From positions 22,520,238 through 22,584,237 of the forward strand of contig NC_060236.1 in the NCBI RefSeq assembly GCF_021155775.2: a stretch of DNA of 64,000 bases, read 5' to 3'. Below are positions 22,891 to 34,200 of the stretch, in pieces (positions within the stretch are counted from its first letter, which is position 1; the number at the start of each line of letters is the position of its first letter). The position numbers and the translations under genes are program-made. The stretch comes from Neodiprion pinetum. Taxonomy: Eukaryota > Arthropoda > Insecta > Hymenoptera > Diprionidae. The notes beneath the pieces were generated by a model that saw only the letters and a list, made by a program, of their open reading frames with translations, was not told where the DNA came from and ran no database searches.

Positions 22891-24837
22891 ATGTATAGCC
22901 TATTTCATACAATTGCATGATCAAATCGCTAAATGGTACAAGTTTGGAACATGTCGCACAATGTATACCTATATCGCGGTATGTCTATTTTGCAACTTTC
23001 TTCAAGGATTGGCGCAGATTTTAGCTCGCTATATATATACGCTTGCAATCGTATACAGGTAAAATATCTAACTGCAGTAGGTCGAGCAAACAAATTTGGA
23101 AAACGCATATAATGCAATCTGGACGAACGGAGCAGCCCAAAGGCGAAATACTTTCCGCTGATGTTATTATTCTTGTGGAAAAATAAATAGCATTGCATAC
23201 AACAATTGAGTAGCATTGTTTGCCCGTGCGGGGCCTGCTTTATATTGTGTTGCAATAAATTGCCGTAGATCTCAGTTCTTGTATATTACATGTGTTGGAA
23301 CGAAAGGACGGCGTCGACCGACCACGGCGAAGGCAACGTGCCGAGCTCCCACCACGTGACCCGGTCAACGAATCACCCAGCATAATTTCTGCGGTCACGT
23401 TGCATGCGGCGTGGTTCGCGGCGCCCGCCGTCCCCCGTAACCCAGGAGGTGAACAACGTCGCTCTGCAGGTAAGCTCAGTTGGCTCAGTCACGGCGACCG
23501 AGAAATGCGTCAGTACCCCGTCAACACATCTCCATACTCTTAGTGTTCGTGTAATTTGCTGGTATCCCAGCTGTAACGTCGACCGACGATTTGCGACATA
23601 TATTTTTTTCCTGTGCAGAAGCTGATTGATGAAAGAAAGAAAAAAAAAAATTCACGAGCCGCAGTTAACTAGGAAACTAAAACACTGAAAAGCGAGACGT
23701 TGCTTTTTCTCATCTACAATATCGTGACCTTACTCGCAGGATCATTTTACGATCTATTGTAACGGATTAATCGTTTGTCGTGAGTAAAAAATTATTTAGC
23801 TATTTTTTTGTAAATTTTCAGTCTCTGAAAACTGGGTGTGAGATACATTTGCGACCTGGAAAAATTCGCCACGGTTCGGAAAATTACAATCAATTTTTTT
23901 TCCGACCAAAGTACATATTAGTTGGGTATTGGACAATTTTTGGCCAACTCTTTCTAGCTAATACTTGTGATTGAATTGTGATAAAAAAGAAAATGTACAA
24001 ATGTTATTTTGATTTAAAAACACGTGATCCATGCCCTGAAACGACGACTATATTATAAGCATACGTACTAAGGGCACAGCCTTCTTAACGCATGTAGGTG
24101 CGTGTAAAGATTTGAGAATTTGACAATATCGAGTTATGCGGTACACCGTATCTAGTAACTAATTGTAAGCGCTCTGTCAGAGAAAGCTCGATGCGATGTA
24201 TATCTAGGAAGAATTCCGTACCAAGTCCGGCAACATCAGATTCTACGACACTGTATAAAACTTAAAATATTAACGTCATTCACTGATCAGCCTACTTTTA
24301 ATTGACTAATATTTGAAATAAATATATTTGAGTTACTGCAGTACGTTCAAACTGATAATCAAATCACTTCAGATTTTGGTAAATTTTACACACAAATCTG
24401 GAGATGTTATGATAATAACGCACCAAGCAACTCCAAAATTAGAAGGCGCTTACAAAAGTATTTATAACTACGATAAAAACTGTACCTTTACATTGATCGG
24501 AATGAATTCACTGCAAAAATCCATAGCTAATAACTGAAGAAGCCATGGAAAGACGTATTTACCTGTCGTCTAAAAGTGTTGTACCTATAATTATACTCCC
24601 AGAGAAGGGTCAGTACAAAATTATAAGGGAGACACGTAACGTAGAATCTGCAGCTCAATATACATGGTCCCCTTCGCCGAAGGGTCACGTTTTCTCAACC
24701 TTACAATTAATCTGTATCGCGCTACTGTCAACATGACGATTGAGCTATAATTTTAGCGCGTCGTATTCGTTTCTAGATATTTGTTATGTATATAATAGAG
24801 ATCTAAGAATATATTTACCAAATAACAAATATTTATG
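22891..24837. other. Intergenic, 5' flank of cry2
   Basis: No protein-coding exon is recognised. The GC-rich patch 23290-23470 ends in CTGCAG followed by GTAAGC, a good splice donor at 23470. It could be a non-coding first exon of cry2, about 1.9 kb from the coding start. It contains the E-box described separately. Confidence 0.4.
23353..23358. promoter_or_regulatory. CACGTG E-box in a GC-rich patch upstream of cry2
   Basis: A perfect CACGTG palindrome sits inside the GC-rich patch that may be the first exon/promoter of cry2. CLOCK/CYCLE bind this hexamer in clock-gene promoters. The hexamer also occurs by chance, and in element B, so the role is a hypothesis. Confidence 0.3.
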
Positions 24838-25193
24838 TATTTATTTATTTTCGTCTTAATAGAACCTGCGATAGTATATTTATCAGTTATCAGTGATAAA
24901 TCCAGCGCGCAGAACAATATACCTTTAATTGTATAATGGAATCTACTTAATTAATTGTAATGTCTTTATACATACCGGGACATTACGTGGATGCGCAACG
25001 TAACGACTCTGAACCATAGACTTATTCTGATGTCTCGGTATGTATAAAGACATTACAATTAATTAATTAGATTCCATTATACAATTATAGGTATATTGTT
25101 CTGCGCGCTGGATTTATCACACATATCTGAGAATAACTTCAAATAACTGATAATTATGCTATCGCAGGTTTTATTGAATCGAAAATAAATAAT
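24838..25193. mobile_element. Foldback element C, near-perfect hairpin before cry2
   Basis: Two arms of about 150 bases are near-exact reverse complements around an axis near 25015. GTGATAAATCCAGCGCGCAG (24892) mirrors CTGCGCGCTGGATTTATCAC (25101), and ATTAATTGTAATGTCTTTAT mirrors ATAAAGACATTACAATTAAT. The outer ends are TTATTTATTTTCG and CGAAAATAAATAA. The high arm identity suggests a young insertion. It ends about 45 bases before the TATA motif at 25238. Confidence 0.9.
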
Positions 25194-25237
25194 TACCGTC
25201 CACCTTGCACCCATGTGCTACAGTATTGCGCAAAAGA

Positions 25238-25245
25238 TATATAAA
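25238..25245 (+). promoter_or_regulatory. TATA box candidate for cry2
   Basis: TATATAAA lies 96 bases before the start codon at 25341, and a possible initiator (GCAGTTC, about 25258-25264) lies downstream. An alternative is a distal promoter with a splice acceptor at 25331-25332 just before the ATG. The sequence does not decide between them. Confidence 0.4.
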
Positions 25246-25340
25246 CCTGCAGTAGGTGCAGTTCAACCGAACGAAAAAATAAGCACAATCGTGGAATTCC
25301 ACGTAACGTTGTAAGCGCCCACCGAGACCTAGTGGAGAAG

Positions 25341-28300
25341 ATGACCGACGGTGAGAAGGCCCAGCATGGGGGTCTGAAACCGTTCCGGAGGGACGGCAAG
25401 AAGCACACCGTCCACTGGTTCCGGAAGGGGCTCAGACTCCATGACAATCCGGCCCTTCGGGAGGGACTTACAGGCGCCACGACCTTCCGGTGCGTGTTCG
25501 TTCTCGACCCGTGGTTCGCCGGCAGCACCAACGTCGGCATTAACAAGTGGCGGTATGATATTATCCGTATTGGAGAGATGCATTGAGCACACCTTTGCTA
25601 AAGAATCTCGGTTTACACGTTGCGACTGCCCTAGGTTCCTGCTGCAGTGTCTGGAGGACCTCGACCGGTCTTTGTGGAAGCTAAACTCCCGGCTTTTCGT
25701 TATTCGCGGACAACCAGCCGACGTGTTACCAAAACTCTTTAAAGAGTGGGGCACCACGGATCTCACCTTCGAAGAGGATCCCGAGCCGTTCGGACGGGTT
25801 CTCAACCAGAACATAACGACGCTCTGCGAGGAAATGGGCATATCGGTGGTGCAGAGGGTGTCCCACACGCTCTACAAACTGGACAGGTGAATAATTGTAT
25901 CATGGCATTGGACAAACCGCGAGTAATTCTATGCGCGTCCAGTGTTTTCAATAATTTCTCATTATAGTATCATCGAGAAGAACGGAGGAAAGGCGCCTCT
26001 GACTTATCACCAGTTCCAGAACGTCGCAGCCGCGATGGACCCACCGCCACCGCCCGAGGCTTTGGTAACTTCCGAATTCACGACTGGAGCTTACACGCCT
26101 ATCATGGTGAATCACAACGACGTGTACGGCGTGCCCACTCTAGAGGAGCTAGGTATGTGTATCAGGGTAGTTCTTATTTTGGTCATGTCGAAATTTTTTT
26201 GCGCTCACCCCCCAAAACTAATCACATAGAAAAAAAAAAAAAAATTGGCCGCAACGCCGAATTCGTCCGAGAACTCTAATACGCCCCGCCAAGTTGCGGA
26301 ATTATTATATGGAAAAATGCGTGCATTTGAAGTTTTTTCGAAGGCAACTGTTGATTACTTTAACACTATGTATTATGGAAAAATTTCCTGCGACCATTTT
26401 GTATGAATACTCTACAAAAAAGATATTTCGGAAAAATTGTCGTACATCTAATATTTATCACGTTATCAGCGAAGAACTGTCTTAATTTTTTCGCTAATAA
26501 CGTGAAAATATTAGATTTACGAAAATTTTTCAAAGCATCTCTTTTATAGAGCAACAAATTTCTTGAAAAATAGGCACAGAAATTTTTTTTATGATGCACT
26601 GTTTTAAAGCAATCAACAGTTCTTAAAAAAATTTCAAATGCATTTTCCATGTAAAAATTCGACTGTTTGGCGGGGCGTGTTAGAGTAATTGGACAAATTC
26701 TGGGTTGCGGCCAATTTTTTTTCTATGCTTGATTACTTTTGGGAGGTAAGCACAAAGAAATTCTGATCTGACGAAAATAAGAACCACCCTAATGTTTACC
26801 GATAAATAACCACTGCCCTTTGCGATGGGAATATGAGAAGGGATCGCCTGCATCGCAGATTCTTTCAGGCTTCGAGACCGAGAATTTGCTGCCTCCTGTT
26901 TGGATCGGCGGCGAGACTGAAGCCCTGGTGAGGCTTGAGTATCACCTCGCACGTAGATATTGGGTGGCAAGCTTCGGCCGTCCCAAAATGACCCCGCAAT
27001 CGCTTCTCGCGAGTCAGACAGGCCTTTCTCCTTATCTCCGTTTCGGCTGTCTCAGCACGAGACTCTTTTTCTACCAGCTCACGGACTTGTACAAAAAGGT
27101 TTTGCGTGTCTGTTTCTGGGGTAAACACAAATGTGGATGATTAAAAAGGTACATAACGAGAGGTGGTGATCAATTTCGCAGATTAAGAAAGCCGTGCCGC
27201 CATTGTCGCTTCACGGGCAGCTGCTGTGGCGGGAATTTTTTTACTGCGCCGCTACGCGGAATCCGAGCTTCGACAGGATGCAGGGTAACCCGATTTGCGT
27301 TCAGATACCGTGGGACAAGAATGCCGAGGCGCTCGCCAAGTGGGCGAACGTGAGTTTGCTATACGACAAAATTTGGTCGCCTGTATAGTGGCTACACAGA
27401 TAAATCTCCACGACAGGGTCAAACAGGGTTTCCCTGGATCGATGCAATTATGACTCAGCTCCGAGAGGAAGGCTGGATTCATCATCTGACGAGACATGCA
27501 GTCGCGTGTTTCCTGACCAGAGGGGATCTCTGGTTATCCTGGGAGGAGGGGATGAAGGTATACATATATCGTATAGGATTTGTTAAGATTCAGCCGGTTG
27601 GTAATAGTCGTCTTATCTCAATGTTACATGGATTTTTTTTATAACAAACCCATGATCCTGCACCAGGTATTCGACGAACTTCTCTTGGATGCCGACTGGT
27701 CCGTAAACGCCGGTATGTGGATGTGGCTCTCCTGTAGTTCGTTTTTCCAGCAATTCTTCCACTGCTACTGTCCTGTCCGGTTTGGCCGTAAAGCCGACCC
27801 CAACGGCGACTACATAAGGTGAGAATACCGTCGACCCGCAAGCGATCGAGCATATAATCAACCTGGCTCTTCGCTTCTTCAGGCGCTACGTGCCAGCCTT
27901 GAAGACCTTTCCAGCAAAGTACATACACGAGCCGTGGAACGCGCCGCAGAGCATTCAGCAGACGGCCAAATGCATAATTGGGAAGGACTATCCACTGCCG
28001 ATGGTCGACCACGGGAAGAGTTCGCGGATAAATATCGAGCGTATGAAGCAGGTCTACCAGCAGCTCAACAAGTACAGGGGAAATGGTAGGTATCCTTGCA
28101 CCCCTCACTGTCGATATTCGATAACGTAGATATATTTTTGACAGGACTCCCAGGCACGAGGGGAGAAACAATAGGTGGGTTAAACACGATTTGCTCGTGG
28201 ATTATGCACTTAATTTCACAGCTACAGCATGGTATTATTGTGTCTTGTACATAAACTGTGTGTATATAGTAAGACAAAGTACCGTTTTACCAACCTTTTC

Positions 28301-28437
28301 TTCTCTTTTGTAATTATTACGGCGTAGTTTCGAACGATTGGCAAACTTATGACAGTGAGTTTTATTCTTTCCGATCAAGAAGGACTGCTAAATTGTACGC
28401 TAGCGACAGCCACACTCCCCCAGTCTCAAGAAGATGA
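25341..28437 (+). CDS. cry2: Cryptochrome 2 (mammalian-type CRY), 10 exons
   Basis: Exons 25341-25552, 25635-25886, 25968-26152, 26869-27098, 27182-27349, 27417-27557, 27667-27818, 27883-28085, 28145-28174 and 28328-28437 join in frame to 560 residues. The N-terminal photolyase alpha/beta domain has VHWFRKGLRLHDNPAL and CVFVLDPWFAGSTNVGINKW. The FAD-binding helical domain has LSPYLRFGCLS, LLWREFFYCAA, GFPWIDAIM and DADWSVNAGMWMWLSCSSFF. The tail is short and Ser/Arg-rich. This is the vertebrate-like insect CRY2, which with PER represses CLOCK/CYCLE in the nucleus, not the Drosophila light-sensor CRY1. The 30-base ninth exon is a multiple of three and could be skipped. The last two exons, after the conserved core, are less certain than the rest. 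Confidence 0.95.
26164..26790. mobile_element. Foldback (MITE-like) element D in cry2 intron 3
   Basis: Palindromic over its whole length, with the axis near 26483. The left end AGGGTAGTTCTTATTTTGGTC mirrors the right end GACGAAAATAAGAACCACCCT. Further in, AAAATTGGCCGCAA-type sequence mirrors TTGCGGCCAATTTT, and ATCTAATATTTATCACGTTAT near the centre mirrors ATAACGTGAAAATATTAGAT. It fills nearly all of the intron 26153-26868 and has no coding capacity. Confidence 0.88.
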
Positions 28438-28844
28438 GAAACATAAGCATCAGACGACGAGTAACCCTTCCCTGAGTCCCGCTAGACACCAGAAAACCAT
28501 TTGCAGCATCCTATCCATGGTCACCCTCCGCCAGCTAGACCAGACCGCTGAATTCCCATCCTCTGAGATGGACTGATCATCGCATCTTCCTACTTGCGCG
28601 GATTCTGTTGAGCCGTGTACATAAACAGCTATAACATGTATGTAAATAATAATATAAGTATACATATAGTACTGTACATTATAATTGGTGCTTCGCCGGG
28701 TGATGATGCATCAGATCTAGATTGGCGAAGATTTGACTGTTCCAAGTCGATCTGCTCGAGATTCTTAATCATCTTAGAAAATTCTACTCCATGAAGGAAC
28801 TAAAAATTTCATTGTCAAGGAAATTTTATAAAATTAACAACTAG

Positions 28845-28850
28845 AATAAA
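28845..28850 (+). terminator. Polyadenylation signal candidate for cry2
   Basis: AATAAA lies about 410 bases after the cry2 stop codon on the coding strand. Use is inferred. Confidence 0.4.
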
Positions 28851-31244
28851 AGCTTTACACTGAAATTGCCGTTGGTCCTGTATCTCGAATGCAGTTTTTT
28901 GTAAGCTGTAAAGATAATTCGGTAAGACGGTAGTGTAAGATATTTCTACGCTCTGGACATACAGTGACATATAAGTTGTAACATGACTCATTTTGGCAAT
29001 TGATCATGATACTATTATGTCTGTATGTATGTATAAATATATGTATACACGTGGATACTACTGGATGTCCGAACGGCATTTATTATATGTATTCATATGT
29101 ATATTATTTACACGAATAACGCTTTACATTATTGTATTATAATATCAACTTTTCAAATGGTTTTTGTTCGTGGGTTTATTTTTTTTAAGTTTTTTCTGAA
29201 AAAAGGTTTGCACAAATCGACCGACAATTCAATCCGCAATAATACGATCTTTCGTAAGAATTTAAGTTGTAGAAATGCGCAAGTTTTCCTTATTAAGTTA
29301 GATTTAGCGTTACAAACACCGATAGTTGAAAACGATTCGAAATTTTGAGACCGAGCAAGTCGCACGACAATTCGTAAAATCTTGGCACGCAATCTATTTG
29401 CATGGGTGAATTCACTCAGTTCGCTAAATTGCGTATCGTGCATATCTGTGGCTATGCTATCTATGACTTATGAGGCTTTAGAGGGCCATTTGACTTTTAT
29501 ACAAAATCTCCGATTGTTATTCTCACACAATCATGTATTACTATCAGTGGGTTTTCGGTTGAGTAACGCAATACATACTACGTATTCCCTATCTGTCTAG
29601 TTAATAATTTACTTAAAGTTAGTACCTAAATTTATGTACTGCACATGTATACAGTAATGTATGTATGTATATATCCAAATTTCTGATATATTGTACATAC
29701 GGTTGTGATTAAAATACAAAGAATACAACATTCATGAACGTAATATACTTCCGTGATATATATATTATGTATATATCGTTACTTCATTACTTCGAATAGA
29801 TATTATATGTATACATTATGCACATACATATCATGTGTGTGTGTGTGTATGTGTGTGTCCACAGATTGATAAAAACATCGATTTATATTTACACACACAT
29901 CGAGAGTATGTATGAGTACTTGTAACAACACAGGTCTTTGCAGGAAGTGTGCACCGTTTTCCGCACTCGGATGTTTGAGATTCATGTTCATTGTTCAGAC
30001 TCGACAATCGATTCTCAATAAATCTCAAGCATTCAAGTAACAACAGATGAACGTAGAATCGTACATATCTATTATATACTTACAATTACTAAAATATATT
30101 TATACAAGACTTGCAATACTGATCTATGGATGTACCGGTGTGTGTATACGGACCGAACGGCCAGTATTTACGTTTCGATCTAATTCTGAATACCCGTCAC
30201 GTTGCGGTAATTAATAATAAAAATAACAGTAATGAAGAGGAAAACCCGTTGCGACGTGAGAAATGTAAAAATATCAGGAGCATCGACGGAAGAAGTAACC
30301 ACGAAACGATACAATATTATATAAATACACACGATACATCGCTTCGCATTGGCTCGGTTTTCTTGATCATTAATTTAATTTAATAAGTTGTTCTTTGGTC
30401 TCGAGATATCGAAATGTAAACTTGCTAATTTCGAATAATCTTACTATATATTGTTGTAATTCGTTCTTCTGTACGTTCCTCGCATCACTGTCACACACCT
30501 ACTTCTACTATAATATAATTTCATTCTACGCATAAATTTGTGAGAATTTAAACATCTTACTAAAGGTACATAAAGATAAATTGAATCTCTTCAATTAATT
30601 TTCGTACATTCAATTTCTTCAAATAATACAAGTCGACGTATCCATGATGCGCGTGCCGCAGGTTGAATATCGTGTGACGTTTACGTTACTGATTAAAGTT
30701 AGTATGGCATAAAAATAAACTCGATTATAATATTCACATTGTGACGATTTGTGACCGATATATGTATATTGCATATGTACAGAATACTTTTTTTTTAGTG
30801 TCATGCGTGGTGGTGTTTGTCGTTATAATTAATTGTTCACGAGTAGGAACACGATTAATACTTAAGTAACGTTCCTCCCTTTCCCTCATCTTCTTCATCT
30901 GAAATTTACGATACCGTTTTCTCTGTGTCCCCCTATCCCTCATTTCCTTCTCTCAATCTCTGGATGGTTCTCTGGAGCATAAAATGCGTTAAAGCACCCC
31001 TAACACGGTGGCCAAAACGGGTGGAGAGAGAAAGAAAGTTTCGTATCTAATGAATGTTCGACCTGCGGGGGATGGTCCGGCCATCTTCGGATTTTCTTAC
31101 ACGATGTCGCGTGAGGCTCATCGATGATGAGCGAGTTTTTCCGGAACAAGTGCTACGTCCGTGTAATCGAACCATGTCAGATTCGTGACAGGTGACGTCA
31201 TCACCCGAGACGATCGAAGCCAAGGAACCGAGGCTCGCCGAATG
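28851..31244. other. Convergent intergenic DNA between cry2 and Asap
   Basis: AT-rich sequence with no supported gene. It should contain the 3' untranslated regions of cry2 (reading right) and Asap (reading left, stop at 31245). A TG microsatellite occupies 29834-29858. A more GC-rich stretch just before the Asap stop (30950-31244) may be transcribed 3' UTR. Confidence 0.45.
29834..29858. repeat. TG microsatellite
   Basis: A tract of about 12 TG units, interrupted once by TATG. Confidence 0.9.
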
Positions 31245-34200
31245 TTATTCCTGCAGCATGTGGACAAAGCTTATAGGGAACATGCCTCGTCTGTCCGGTT
31301 GCCGTTCGAGAGCACCCTCCATCCAGTTGTCGTCGTCGGTGTGCTCGTTGGTCACAACGATTACTTCGCCCTCGCGAAATGAGAGCTCGTCTTCGTTGTC
31401 CGCTTCGCAGTCGTAGAGGGCGCGACACCGCCGAAGCCCGCCAGTGGAAACCGAACCACCGGTTCCGGATCCTCCTCCAGGCGACGTTGGCTGCAGGGAA
31501 TAAAACAGATACGGCTGTCCCAATAGGAAGCGTTAATGTACCTGCATTATTGGCATTCGTGATTTTTTTTTTTTGTACACATTCCCCATTCCCCATCGAC
31601 AAATCATGCGCAATGATGTAAGGCCGCCGCCCGCGTTTATGAAGGAATATTATTGCCAGTGTGAAAAGCATCAGATTCTAAAGCGATAATGAGTGGCCGA
31701 TAATATGGCGTATGAGTTGATGCAGCGCACTTTTATGTTACGCTGAACATGAAGCACGCGAAACACTTCAGAACAAGACTAACTACCGAAGACAGGCTTG
31801 GTAATGTCTGGGGCATGCCAAGTAACAAAGAATTGTCAAACTACCAGTATCATTCCTTTTCGAATCAAGTTATGAGAGGAAAAAAAGCTCGTAGATAAGG
31901 CGATCATTGTTATTGTTTTTGTTATCATAGTTACGAATTAATATAATTCAAGCACACGGCGTACATTCAAACCTCAAAGCAATCTCATATAAAATTTCAT
32001 ATATAGCATGTGATTATTGTTAATGTTACCGGATTGAGATTGATCGTGATATTCGAGAGCAAAGATGAAGAAGAAGAAGAAGAAGACTCCTCGGTACCCC
32101 TCTCTATTCCAGATCGCTGCTCCCTTCGCTGTACAATCAATAACCGTCAACAACATGAACAACAGCATTACAACCGACAGTGATAACGACCATGGAGACA
32201 ACATCAATAACAACAACAGCAGCAAAAACAACAACAAAATCAACAAGGCGTATGGTATGTATCTAGAGTGCGAAAATTGCTGGCTTCAATTAATCATTCA
32301 TATTTACGTCTACACAATTTTATAGGTAAGTGAATAATAGTATGATTGATTTTTATCTGATGCACTGATCGTATATACAAACACAACATAAAATTGGATT
32401 GCATCAACAGCACAATTAAGTCTCCTATATATTTTGTAGAGTTTTTTTTCAGAATCGGCTCAAGAGTCGAGTCAGAATGATGATGCATCGATAGTGCAAA
32501 ATTTCACACGGCCAATTAACGAGCGGGATGAATATGTATAAGCGCAATACCCGTATGCCTTAGTCACCAAGCGTTGACATACGAATATCAGAGTTGTGAA
32601 AATAGTTATGTAAATGTAATGCATTACCCATTACTTTGAACAACGTGTATTGGTCAAGTTCTCCATTACAAATAAAAAAAGTAATGTGTAAGGGATGAGT
32701 GCTCCATTACAAATAGAATAATTGCTCCATCATTATTTTATTTCGCTCACTAAAAGTTTCTTCTGGGCAAATTCGTTTTTTTCTGTTTAGAGATCAATAC
32801 GTCACGTAGAAGAAAAAGGCTAAAATAACAAACTGGCATACTGCATTCTCATTGTTTTATTACGCTGACAAAGTTATCTATGTGAGATAGCTATTACTTG
32901 AAAACCAACTTCCTCACTCTAGACTACAAATAAAACACGTATTTCAGCATTTCCCAAAGTTTAACTCTTAACAGATTGTAAGGCGGTGAAAAAGTTAATA
33001 TAGAAAAACAAATTTAAAGAAAAAAAAATTTATTGAATATCCTACATCACAAATTACTTTTTTTTTCATTTGTAATTTGTAATGGATCACTTATCAGTTG
33101 CACATTACTTTTTTAAATTTGTAATAGAGCACTCATTCATTACACATTCCTTTATTGATTTGTAATGGATCATGCATCCAGTACACATTACTTTTTTATT
33201 TGTAATGTATGATGCACCCATTACACAGTACTTTTTTATTTGTAATGGATCACTCAAAACCATTACAAATTACAAAAGTAATGTGCACAAAAGCACTCAT
33301 CCATTTCACATTACGCATTGTAATGTGTCACGAATACAGTAATGCATTAGTCACAACTCTGATGAATATACAATACAAGCGTATACGAACGAATATACGG
33401 GTAAATACCTTTCTCGGTGGTGGCACGGGGTTACCCAACGCATGTTCGGAACACAAGGATGTGAGGGACTCACTGCTCCGTCCATTGCTCAGTCTCGTCG
33501 TATGCTGAGCATTTGGCCCTGGTGCTGGCGGTGGTGGGTTTCGCGGCCTCTGGAGTGTAGATACCTTCTCTACACCTGAGGACATACATACACACATCGA
33601 TAAACGGGACGGAAAGATTACCGACAACTCGACAAAATAATATTTAGCGTATAAGTAGAGATTTGATGACATAAAATGTACGATAACGGGTCTTATCAAA
33701 AGTCAAATACTTAAATGCCTAATGACAACCGAATCTCCCGAATTGAGAAATCAGGAGGACGCGACGAAATCTGATAAAATCCCGGTGAACGAGACACTTT
33801 CGCACGGGTGAGTAAATGAATTTGAGAGTAAGGGTGCATTGCCTATAACCGAGAAAAATGTAAGCACCGTGTGCCGTAGAGGAGGATGAGTCGCCACTGG
33901 GGGACCGCTTGTGATGCAGGTGGTGTTGGGTGTTCAGGGCATTCAACGAGCTCGGCAGAGTATGGAGCGTGTGACCGGCCAGAATCGGCTCACTGGTTGT
34001 CCGACTGTGAGAGGAAGTCGAAGTTCCGGAAGACGGTAGGGTGCCGTAGTGGGAAGGTAAGAGATTCGAGCTGGCTGTCCCAATCAACGCCGCGGGCGGA
34101 GGAGGCGCGACGCGTTTCTTCAATGACCCGTGAACGTTGCCTGCCGCTACAATCCCGATGTCCGAAGATGCGATCGCAGAAGACGTAACTGAATCATGGA

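Noticed and set aside
27590..28171. 193-codon frame antisense to cry2
   Set aside because: A shadow of conserved cry2 exons on the opposite strand; the sense reading matches cryptochrome across splice sites.
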